Assembly: GCA_022315425.1 (NCBI GenBank)
Contig: JAIUPT010000030.1
Span: forward strand, 186,001 to 250,000
Origin: Pseudevernia furfuracea
Taxonomy: Eukaryota > Ascomycota > Lecanoromycetes > Lecanorales > Parmeliaceae
Reading direction: 5' to 3'
Length of the DNA: 64,000 bases
Positions 44,049 through 52,851 of this stretch are shown here, piece by piece; positions within the stretch are counted from its first letter, which is position 1; each line of letters starts with the position of its first letter. The notes under the pieces were generated by a model. It was not told the DNA's origin and made no database searches. It worked only from the letters and a program-made list of their open reading frames with translations. The translations under genes and the position numbers were made by a program.

Positions 44049-44476
44049 CCTGGGATGCTCGTTCGATGGAGCGGGTGTGATTGGGCCGGATTACTGTTGA
44101 GGTCAGTCTGCCCTTGTCGTTACAAGCAAGTTGATATTCGGCAGGTTGTTGATGAGTGCGCAATTGAGGTTTGTGTGCTTTCGGCAAAAGCGCGCTAGCC
44201 GGGCCGATAATCAGCCCTAGCGCCCGACAAGTAAAGTAACAACCTAGGTGTTGATGCACGATGCTCGGATAGAGGACCTTGAAGCAATCAAATGGTTATG
44301 AGCGCTCGTAAAAATGCAAGTTCAGATCATATACTCTATGAATGTAGGTGCTGAGGTGAGGCTGAACACTGAACACCTGTCAAAAGAGCTAAGGAGTCGT
44401 GTATGTAGGTCAGGGTTTAGTCCTCTATTGCTCAGGTATGGTTCCTTTATGTAAAATACTCTCTCTCTACCTTACT
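44049..44476. other. Intergenic region upstream of uL13
   Basis: About 430 bases between the uL13 start and the stop of the methyltransferase-like gene, both on the minus strand. The uL13 promoter is expected here and includes a GCGCTAG/CTAGCGC inverted repeat (44192-44223). Confidence 0.6.
44192..44223. promoter_or_regulatory. Inverted repeat in the uL13 promoter
   Basis: GCGCTAG and CTAGCGC form a perfect 7-bp inverted repeat with an 18-bp spacer, about 145-175 bp upstream of the uL13 start codon. A paired factor site is an inference from position and symmetry only. Confidence 0.3.
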
Positions 44477-45061
44477 CTACGAAGTTGCTGAGGGATCATC
44501 CTCTTCAGCATTCGAATCAGCTTTGTCAAGTGGATCCCGCCTCCACAGTGCCATGATTTCGTAGTTTTTAAGACCGCACTCTTCGTAGTCTCCTATTATC
44601 CACATTTTACCCAAGAAATCTTTCCCAATCTTCGGAAAATCTGCCTTTGGCCCAATCCAGATGATGAGTTCGCACTTTCGATCCCCGAAATGCTGAACAT
44701 ACTTCTGAATAAGCCAAGGATCTCTGGGGTAAATGAACATCCAGGCACTTGCGTCTGCTGCCAAACTGCAAAGGTCCCGATATCCCTTCACAATTTCAAT
44801 CCTGTCCACTGGCATGTATTTGTTTTTAGTTGTCGGGACCTCGACAGCCTTGAGGTCCAATGTAGGCCGCTGGTGAAGAAGCAAAGCTTCCAGGAGTCCA
44901 CTGCCACTGCCGATAGATAATGTCAGTGCTGGTTTTGGTGGCAGTAGTGAAGCTAAATGCTCAATGAGCGATACGGAGAGCGATGAGCAACAGTCTGGGA
45001 AATGAAAAGGCGATGATGCTGTCAAATGTTTGAAGGTATCCGGTATTGAAAGTGGCTCCAT
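44477..45061 (-). CDS. Methyltransferase-like small protein
   Basis: A single 194-codon frame from an ATG. Residues about 47-60 (TLSIGSGSGLLEAL) match motif I of Rossmann-fold SAM-dependent methyltransferases, and a hydrophobic strand lies farther on (KCELIIWIGPKADF). The segment KAVEV after motif I resembles the acidic end of strand 2 (Glu), which would bind the SAM ribose. The protein is short for a full methyltransferase, so it may bind SAM without a typical substrate domain. It ends in an acidic tail. It is divergent from pff1, and the two share a 358-bp promoter region. Confidence 0.78.
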   Translation of the reverse strand: MEPLSIPDTFKHLTASSPFHFPDCCSSLSVSLIEHLASLLPPKPALTLSIGSGSGLLEALLLHQRPTLDLKAVEVPTTKNKYMPVDRIEIVKGYRDLCSLAADASAWMFIYPRDPWLIQKYVQHFGDRKCELIIWIGPKADFPKIGKDFLGKMWIIGDYEECGLKNYEIMALWRRDPLDKADSNAEEDDPSATS

Positions 45062-45419
45062 CTTCTAGTAGTGTTATCACTTTACTACCGCCGTACCCGT
45101 ATTTAACCCCAGTACTCTGGAGTGAGCCTTGAGGGATGTTTGAGGTGGGGGGTTCTAACGGGTTTTAACTTTGAGTTCGCAGGAGCTCACCCCGCAATTT
45201 AATGCAAGCGTAGATACCTTACCATACTTAGATACCAAATGTACCGACTACACTCTACATCCATCCTACTCTTCCTATTTGTTACCTGTACTGTGCTAGG
45301 ATTGCAAGAAGCGCAACTCATCGTCCTTCGAATCAACAACTTGCGATAGCAGAGTACCTATCCTCATTGGCATGGAGGTCATCGTTGCAGCATGATTCCC
45401 CTGGCTGCCTTTATCAGCA
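45062..45419. promoter_or_regulatory. Shared divergent promoter region
   Basis: 358 bases separate the divergent start codons of the methyltransferase-like gene and pff1, so both core promoters lie here. I could not identify specific factor sites. Confidence 0.5.
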
Positions 45420-48413
45420 ATGAAGAACATCTTTCATAACCCTTTTGCCTTTGCACCTTTGCCTGTAACTATTATCACATCGCTTGTATATGTTGCCCTG
45501 ATTGTTTCTCTTCTCGTCGTTCACCACACTGTACCACAAGCGCCTAGAAACCTAGCTGGGACCAATCTCACGGAAGCCTGGCTCGATCTCCAGACTCTCA
45601 GCAATGGATTTCATCCCTTCAACAGTCGACGGAATGACTACATCCGTGATTGGCTTCTCACAAGGATTACAGCGATTGTAACCGAGAATGGCGTTTCTTC
45701 GGCCTTGTACCCTTCGTCTAGCGGCACACTTGAGAATGTGCATGAATCCTCAGAAAGTGCTCCCGTTGTGATTTTCTCTGACAATGTATCCAATGTGTCA
45801 TTTCAGTTCGATCAAAGGGGCAATGCACCAGTCCCAAGCGTTTACTTTGAGGGAACAAACATCATCGTCTACATACGCGGCTCGGAGGACGATCCAGATG
45901 ACTGGTTCTTGACCGACAAGAAGCCCACGGGCAAAGGAGGCGTGCTCGTCAACGCTCACTATGACAGCGTCTCTATTGGCTTCGGTGCTACTGATGATGG
46001 TGTCGGTATAATTTCTGTCCTTCAACTCATCAAGTACTTCTCATCGAAGGGGCAACAACCCAAGAAAGGAATCGTCGCCCTTCTGAACAACGGGGAAGAG
46101 GACTATCTCAACGGAGCCCTAGCCTTTGGAGTCCATCCGATGTCAAAGTTCCCCCATACTTTTCTCAATCTCGAAGGGGCTGGTGCAGGTGGCCGCGCGA
46201 CTTTATTCCGGAGCACAGACACGGAAGTTACTAAATTCTATCAAAGTAGCAAGTATCCGTTCGGTGCGGTTGTAAGTGGGGACGCTTTCAAAAGGGGCAT
46301 CATCAGGAGCGAAACGGACTACAGCATCTTCACCAAAGAATATGGAATGCGCGGACTCGACGTTGCTTTTATGGAGCCAAGGGCTCGATATCATACTTCC
46401 CAAGATGACACAAGACATACCAGCAAGGCGTCATTGTATCACATGCTCTCTGCCGCCTTGTCAACCATGCAAGGACTAACTTCCGATACAAGCACGACCT
46501 TTGAGGGGAAGGGTCCTGAGAAAGGGAAAGTCGCAAGTGGCAAAGGATCCACTGGTGTCTGGTTCGACCTCTTCGGCAGCGCAATGGCAGTTTTCAAACT
46601 TCGGACGCTTTTCGCTTTGTCCGTCACGCTACTGGTCGTTGCCCCTCTGTTGCTGATCATTATCGGGGCCATTCTCTATAAGGTCGATAAGCTCTACCTT
46701 TTCTCTTCCTACAAACACCACCATCATGCTGAAGGTGATGATTCAGTACCAACCAGAGGCTGGCGTGGCGTCTTTAGATGGCCCGTTTCCTTCACCTTTG
46801 CTACTGCGGCAGTTGTTGGGTTGGCTTTCCTTGTCTCGGATGTAAACCCATACATCCTATCTAGCAGCCAATACTCAGTCTGGAGTATGATGATATCTGC
46901 GTGGGTATTCGTTGCGTGGTTCTGTACCCGGACTGCAGACTACTTCAGACCCACAGCATTTCAAAGAGCCTATAACCTGCTTTGGGCCTTCTTAGTAGGA
47001 TGGCTCATCTTGATTGTAACCACCGTCTTCGAGAGGAACCCCAAACTTGCTAGTAGTTACCTAACAGTCTTCTATTTCGCTTGCATCTTTTTGGCAACGA
47101 CAATAGCCTTCCTCGAGCAATTTAGCCTACCTCGGAAGTCTGCATATGCCGATGAGATCGAGGGTACAATGCCAGCAGAGCACCCACTCGAAAGGTCGAG
47201 ACCTGGAAGCATCTCAAGCGCCAGGCTCATGGCCCCTTCCGAAGAGGAAGATGTACCGGACAGCAACCCTGAAGCTGCCGAAGGTAACGATGAACCGACT
47301 GAGACAACGTCTCTCCTACGCGGTGGCGGGCCAAGAACCTTCAAAAAGAGCCATACCTCACCTCAGCGCCCCGCGGCTGAGGATGACGACTCACCCAAAG
47401 CCAAACACCAGCGCCAAGTCTACGGTCTTGAACAACCCTGGTCTCATGCCCTTCCTTCAAGCCTCTGGCTCCTCGAATTCCTTGTCCTCGCCCCTTTTCC
47501 CCTCATCGTTCTTGGCCAAGTCTCTTTGCTCGCCACCACAGCAACAAACCAGACCCTCGCAGACGGAAATTCGCCTCTCTTCCTTTATATTGGTATTGCT
47601 ATCCTCAGCGTCCTGCTCTTTGCACCTCTGGGACCTTTCCTCCATCGGTACACCTACCACATACCTCTATTCCTCATGCTAGTCTTCGCCGGGACAACAA
47701 TTTACAACCTAACGGCCTTCCCATTCTCCGCCAATAACCGCTTGAAACTCTATTTCGTTCAAGAAGTCGATCTAGACTCTGGTATCAACACAGTCTCCCT
47801 AACAGGAATCGACCCAAAAACGGGGCCCTTCCTCAACGATGCCATAGCGTCTTTACCCAGCTCCGCAGGCCAAACACCATCCTGCACGCCAAGTAAGCGC
47901 CGGCGAGACCTCACAGAATGCGGCTGGCACGGTCTGCCTCCACGAGTCGTACCCAACACTCACCCAGACGTCCCTCCAGAAATCGGATATGCGAATTGGC
48001 TTACCTTCAACGCAAGTCGCGCTGCAGACGGGGCTCCTTCAGCGCGCTTCCAGGTCTCTGGTCTAGAGACTAGGGCATGCAAGATCCTCTTCAACCGCCC
48101 GATATCCGACTTCACCGTCGCCGGCGCTGATGAACATTCTCGATTTCGGAAAGTTTCTGAGCATGGAGCCACGGAATTGCGATGGTGGAGTCGTACGTGG
48201 GAGAAGGAATTGGACGTAACTGTGCGCTGGGATGGGGGTGACGGGGAAGAAGGAGATGGAATGGATGGCAGAGTGGTCTGTCTATGGAGCGACGCCAACG
48301 AGTCTGGTGTTATACCAGCGCTGGATGAAGCGAGAAGATTCGCACCAACGTGGGTGGCGATTGCCAACGCTGGGCAGGGGTTGGTGGAGGGGAGCAAGGC
48401 TTTTTTGGTGTGA
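45420..48413 (+). CDS. pff1: Vacuolar membrane zinc protease Pff1 (M28 family)
   Basis: Multi-spanning vacuolar membrane protein with a lumenal M28-type metallopeptidase domain. A single exon of 997 aa, normal for the family. One membrane segment is at about 14-35. In the protease domain the zinc ligands and catalytic residues are visible: NAHYDSV (His180, Asp182), TDDG (Asp192), GEED (Glu226/Glu227), LNLEGAGAGG (Glu252) and ARYHTSQDD (His near 339). Several hydrophobic segments follow between about 385 and 770, with a charged loop between them. The C-terminal part is soluble and ends near ANAGQGLVEGSKAFL. The lack of introns is consistent with many Pezizomycotina orthologues, as I recall. 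Confidence 0.95.
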   Translation: MKNIFHNPFAFAPLPVTIITSLVYVALIVSLLVVHHTVPQAPRNLAGTNLTEAWLDLQTLSNGFHPFNSRRNDYIRDWLLTRITAIVTENGVSSALYPSSSGTLENVHESSESAPVVIFSDNVSNVSFQFDQRGNAPVPSVYFEGTNIIVYIRGSEDDPDDWFLTDKKPTGKGGVLVNAHYDSVSIGFGATDDGVGIISVLQLIKYFSSKGQQPKKGIVALLNNGEEDYLNGALAFGVHPMSKFPHTFLNLEGAGAGGRATLFRSTDTEVTKFYQSSKYPFGAVVSGDAFKRGIIRSETDYSIFTKEYGMRGLDVAFMEPRARYHTSQDDTRHTSKASLYHMLSAALSTMQGLTSDTSTTFEGKGPEKGKVASGKGSTGVWFDLFGSAMAVFKLRTLFALSVTLLVVAPLLLIIIGAILYKVDKLYLFSSYKHHHHAEGDDSVPTRGWRGVFRWPVSFTFATAAVVGLAFLVSDVNPYILSSSQYSVWSMMISAWVFVAWFCTRTADYFRPTAFQRAYNLLWAFLVGWLILIVTTVFERNPKLASSYLTVFYFACIFLATTIAFLEQFSLPRKSAYADEIEGTMPAEHPLERSRPGSISSARLMAPSEEEDVPDSNPEAAEGNDEPTETTSLLRGGGPRTFKKSHTSPQRPAAEDDDSPKAKHQRQVYGLEQPWSHALPSSLWLLEFLVLAPFPLIVLGQVSLLATTATNQTLADGNSPLFLYIGIAILSVLLFAPLGPFLHRYTYHIPLFLMLVFAGTTIYNLTAFPFSANNRLKLYFVQEVDLDSGINTVSLTGIDPKTGPFLNDAIASLPSSAGQTPSCTPSKRRRDLTECGWHGLPPRVVPNTHPDVPPEIGYANWLTFNASRAADGAPSARFQVSGLETRACKILFNRPISDFTVAGADEHSRFRKVSEHGATELRWWSRTWEKELDVTVRWDGGDGEEGDGMDGRVVCLWSDANESGVIPALDEARRFAPTWVAIANAGQGLVEGSKAFLV

Positions 48414-48740
48414 TGTGTGATGGATGGCATACATACGAGAGCAGTGCGAACTTTTTGTGCATGGTGTATTAACGTTAGGCACTAGTGTTAGACGTTTGAT
48501 AGTCCTTCAACAAGGATAGCAGAATTCAATTGCAGTTCTATTTCGACCTGGCCAGCCACGCGCCATCATGCCTGGCCAGATGCAAAAAAATGTAGACACA
48601 GCGGCCACCTTACCAATATTAGCTTTTATAAAAAGCCAAAGGACATGGCCACAGTCCTCAACCTTAAAAGGTCTCTCCTACGATCTCCCTCCATTATTCA
48701 CAAAATTGTACCATCGTCCATACCGCTCTTTCTCCACCAA
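48414..48740. other. Convergent intergenic region between pff1 and the BAG gene
   Basis: About 330 bases between two stop codons. It probably contains both 3' UTRs. Nothing else is seen. Confidence 0.6.
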
Positions 48741-50036
48741 TCACTTCTTCCCTGTCATCCGATCCAAATCATTCAACCACCCCTGCGTCTCCCTGACCAA
48801 CTCCTTCCTCTTCGCCCTAAGCCCCTCGTTCCCCTCCGTCTCCACCCCATCCAATTTCATCAATATCTGAGTCAAGATCGCCTCGCTCAGCTTCTTATAC
48901 TCGAAATCCCGGCTCTTCTCATCCTTTGGCGGATGCTGCATGAAACTTTGCGCTTGCGGTAGGAAAGCAGTGTGGAAAGTGTCTGCGATCATGGCAAGCG
49001 CTTCAGCAGGGGTAGATGGTTTTTTCGATGGTTGAGTCGGCTGAGGCGGCGCTGGAGGTGGGACCTGGCGAGGACCAGGGGATGGATTGCGGGAAGCGGA
49101 TGAAGGGACACCGTTGGATGGGGCGAGATAGCCTGAGTCGCGGGGTGAGCTGATGGGCGAATCCCGAGTCTTCTTTTTACGGCCGCCACGGTGCCCTTTG
49201 CGCTTCCTTGGCTCGCCGCGGTCTATTATCGTACCGTCGACGTCAACGCGCGGGCCGGGATCGAGCCCATTCGCTATCATGTCTGAGCTCGCGCTGGAGC
49301 TGGATTCGTTGCCATCGTCTCTGGGATAAGGGTCGGAGGAGACGACGCAGAGAATTTCGCTGTTCTGCTTCAAGCCTTCTTCTTTGCAAGCATGGCGGTC
49401 TTCACGTAGAGATTTGCCTTTATAGAGCAGTTTTACCCGCCTCGGATCATCTACCTTGAGCTCCTTTGCAGCAGTGCGACGGAGCTCGCCGACTTTGAGG
49501 AGACCTTCTGAGATATCGAACGCTTGGAAATGGAGGGGATATGTAGCGCCTTTGTGCTTCAAGATCAGAATATCCGGAGCGAGGTCCGGAGGCTCCGCTC
49601 TGCTGGGGCGGTGAGGTGGCGGGAAGCCGTAGCTGCTGTGTCGCTGTCCACCATACGCTCGGGAGTCTGCTTCGTCATCGACGATGTATTGATAGTCTTC
49701 TGGCTCCACACGAGGGGGAGGGCCGCCGGCGTGGGCGAAGGGGGAGTAGCGCCCTCCACCCCAGAAGCTGCGGCTCATAAAGAAAAGGAGGGCGAGAATT
49801 GGGAGTAATGCTGTTGCGAAGGTTGTAGTGTCCGCACTCGCAAGGAGAGTGGCGACCTTATGGAATACTGAAGCTGGGGGTAGAGGGGGAGGGGGAGCCT
49901 GGTGGGGTAGGTTGGGTCGAAGGTATTGGGAGGCTGTCTCAAGATATGATTGGAACGAAGCGGGCAAGGTCATATATAGAGATTGTAGATGCGAGGCAGC
50001 CAGTGTGAGACTCTCACTTATAAGTGAGAGAGCCAC
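48741..50036 (-). CDS. Membrane-anchored BAG-domain cochaperone with ubiquitin-like domain
   Basis: Nucleotide-exchange cochaperone of Hsp70, similar in layout to Snl1/BAG-1 type proteins. A single frame of 431 aa. A hydrophobic anchor at about 74-92 (ATALLPILALLFFMSRSFW) suggests insertion in the ER or nuclear envelope. A ubiquitin-like domain spans about 156-233 (start DILILKHKGATYPLHFQAF, ending SEILCVVSS). A disordered Ser/Pro/Lys-rich linker follows, and the C-terminal BAG domain runs about 345-428, with helix PTQPSKKPSTPAEALAMIAD leading in and RKELVRETQGWLNDLDRM ending it. It is downstream of, and on the same strand as, the sterol acyltransferase gene. Confidence 0.9.
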   Translation of the reverse strand: MALSLISESLTLAASHLQSLYMTLPASFQSYLETASQYLRPNLPHQAPPPPLPPASVFHKVATLLASADTTTFATALLPILALLFFMSRSFWGGGRYSPFAHAGGPPPRVEPEDYQYIVDDEADSRAYGGQRHSSYGFPPPHRPSRAEPPDLAPDILILKHKGATYPLHFQAFDISEGLLKVGELRRTAAKELKVDDPRRVKLLYKGKSLREDRHACKEEGLKQNSEILCVVSSDPYPRDDGNESSSSASSDMIANGLDPGPRVDVDGTIIDRGEPRKRKGHRGGRKKKTRDSPISSPRDSGYLAPSNGVPSSASRNPSPGPRQVPPPAPPQPTQPSKKPSTPAEALAMIADTFHTAFLPQAQSFMQHPPKDEKSRDFEYKKLSEAILTQILMKLDGVETEGNEGLRAKRKELVRETQGWLNDLDRMTGKK

Positions 50037-50423
50037 GTTGAGAGAGTGGGATGGGTATGATTTGTCGTGGGGTTGGCTTTGCGTGTTGCTGGTCGAGCGT
50101 GACTTTTTGTCATCAAGCGAATCCTTTCAAGTCTTCCGCTTGTTTGTTGTGGAACGAGCGAGAAGCAACCAGTACAGTAACAATTTTTGTCAGCATTCAA
50201 GTTTATCACGCAGAGAAAATAGCAATGAAAAGCACTTTATTGGCAATTTTCAAGACAAAAATCTTTTGTCGTGGTTCTACATTATAAAGTACATCCAGTT
50301 AACCAGTTACTCTACAGTACAGTGGAGCTGAAGATGGATTTGCCGGATATTCATGCTCTAGGCTCCAGCCAAATGCTATTCACGCGTCGGATCCCTTGCA
50401 ATCCCTGCTTTCAGATCATGCTA
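50037..50423. other. Intergenic region upstream of the BAG gene
   Basis: About 390 bases between the BAG start codon and the stop of the sterol acyltransferase, both on the minus strand. A presumed promoter. No further feature is supported. Confidence 0.6.
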
Positions 50424-52336
50424 TTATACAAGTACATATAGTGCACACATCTGGAGGTCAAATCAGCCTGTGTGAAGGACGGAACCCAAAAGCATAGCCT
50501 TACCATAGAAAGCCCGAGAATCATGGAACACCAAAAGAGGACGTTCTAGATCATAGTCAGCAAGCTTGGCCAGACAATTAAGATATGATAAATTCTGTGG
50601 GTACACTGACATTTAGCAGCTTTCGACTTCGAACAATCCTTATCCGTTGTACTGCCACGATGGGCAGCTGTGACATCTGCGCTGCGAATCCATATCCTCG
50701 TAGCTTTTTCGTGATGCAACCCATGACTAGTTCATGGCCCAAAGCACTCACAAGGAAGGTAATCAGAGTTGCTGTATTGCGTGACACATATGGTCGTGAG
50801 GCCCCGTAGACATGACGGCGGAGGAAGTGATGGACTGGGATATTCCATTCCCGGGAAAATTCGAGCCTGATCATAATCAGCGTAGAAACGACCTGATACG
50901 CCATGAGAATCTACCAATCGCTAGAGTTCCACCAGTCTGAATAGAAGTGCCGATCGGCGAAGCAAGTTATCTCTGCAAACGCTCCCAGAACATACTCGAA
51001 GATGACCAGGAAACAAATTAGAAAAGTCATCATGAACGGGAACAGAAGCTGACTGATGGTCTCTCCAAGGATGAGACCCATATCGGACCAGCTATCGATT
51101 CCATCCAGTCGTACCGCCGAGTCACGTAGTACAGGAACAATGAATTCTTCGCTGATGAGTGTCAAAAGGAAGATGCAGCCGAAGACTGCAAGAGTCTTAT
51201 AAAAGAGCTCCATCCAGTTTATGTTCGACGTTCTGGGATACTCGAGCTCGTAACAGAGGGTTGGACAGAGTATGTAGTCGGCATAATTCATCATCGACAG
51301 ATTGTTGGGATAGGTCACTTGGCCCAAGGGAGAAACCAGTTCGAGGGCAAGATCTTCGCGTAGCTGCGTTAGGTTTTCTTTCTCATCCTCGTTCTTTTTG
51401 TTCTCTACTGCTTTGTCCACATCGGTGAGTTGCGTACTTGGACTTGGGTAGCGTACAGCTGCGGCAGTCGAGGCGCTCTCGGGATTGTCAAGAGCGGAAA
51501 GCCGGTGCTCAGTGGTACTTAGGTGACCGTTGTAGAACGAGTATGAGTGCATCTTCATAAGTAGAACAAGCGTGTGTAGGGTGAAAAAGACTTGGGCGGT
51601 CCAGGTCCAGCTAAATATGAAGGGCCAACTATTATGGTTAGCACATGTCATTCTCTCCATTGATACTACGTACTTGACCCAAAGTAACAACCAACCGAGT
51701 TGGAAGACACTCTGTACTGGCATTCCAAGATTCCCCCATCTTAACCATCCTTTGCTTCTGCGGCATAGCATCTGGAATGGCACGCTTACGCCTGTACTAA
51801 AGACCATTGCTGCGTCACTGAGACCAAGTTCCCATGTTTTCGTAGTCAATAGGTCAAACATTTGATGCCTCAGAGGATATCCTGTGTCTTTGATGTTCCT
51901 CAACATAGTCGTGATGACCATGATAGCGAGTCCGATCCAGAACAGAACGAAGAAACCTCTGAAGTCTCGATATTCGCTTCTTGGATCAAAGTGCGATACC
52001 CTGGCAGCGTATTCGACTGTAGGAAAAATCCTGTGCTTTTGCTGTGCTCTGACATGCTTCCGAGCTGACGAAATGGACTGGGCTGATGGAGGAGCATCCT
52101 CAGGTAGAGGGGTGGAACGACCACTGCTAAGTATTGAGCAAGGTCTCTCGGATCAGCACTTGATCTCCTGCATACCTCGAGGCTCCTGACAATACTGTAT
52201 CGATGTGCCCGTTGGGCTTCAGGCTCCCTTCCTCGGACTGGGCTCGTAGAACCATAGGATTGCTGGGCTTGAGAGGACGAGGACGGATGATATGATCAGG
52301 CCCAGCATTTTGGGTCAAAGAGGAGGAAGAGGCCAT
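50424..52336 (-). CDS. Sterol O-acyltransferase (ACAT/ARE, MBOAT family)
   Basis: Multi-spanning ER enzyme that makes steryl esters from ergosterol and acyl-CoA for lipid droplets. Exons (minus): 52336-52176, 52126-51674, 51628-50915, 50866-50611, 50545-50504 and 50450-50424, giving 550 aa. Family motifs are NYADYILCPTLCYELEYPRT, FADRHFYSDWWNSSDW and FSREWNIPVHHFLRRHVY. The catalytic histidine lies in SALGHELVMG. Splicing joins DW to LEFSREWN and KLLN to NVLFWCSMILG. Intron 2 is 45 nt, in frame and stop-free, so retention would add 15 residues. The last exon is 27 nt. The N-terminus is cytosolic and disordered. It is divergent from the AP-1 gamma gene. Confidence 0.93.
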
Positions 52337-52851
52337 GGTATATCTTGTAGCACTCGCAGTGACCTCAACTAGGCGATAGAGCCGCTCAAATACAGCTCTG
52401 GAAGGACACGCTTCCGCAGCGGAGGCAACATTGAGCTGGTCCAGGTGCGTGTGGAATGGCTCTTATGAGTATATGAGACCACTCGAACCTTCGCACCGCA
52501 TTATCCCGGGTGATAATAATTAGGCAGCTGACATGGGATCGGATATCTATGTTCGAAGAACTCCGAGCTGAAATGTTTCAAGGTTTTCGGGAAATGGAAG
52601 CTCTGAGTGAGGCTCTTCCGAGGTTCGCTCCGCAAACCTGGGCGGCTGATGTTCGTAGGGCTGAGCCCTTACTCGTACGTACTAGGTACCTTAGGCAATT
52701 GCGAGACGAAGCACCTCTGGAGGCTCTGGTGCTCGATTTTGATAATGAAGCATTATTTGCTTCAGAAACCACATGATTGATTGTTACATCGAGTCCGTAG
52801 TAATTTAGTTCTATCAGACCGTCGCCCCGAATTGGGGTCCAAGAGGCCGCC
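52337..52851. promoter_or_regulatory. Divergent promoter of the sterol acyltransferase and AP-1 gamma genes
   Basis: 515 bases between two divergent start codons. Both promoters lie here. An 88-codon plus-strand frame (52510-52776) within it shows no family features and is probably chance. Confidence 0.5.
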
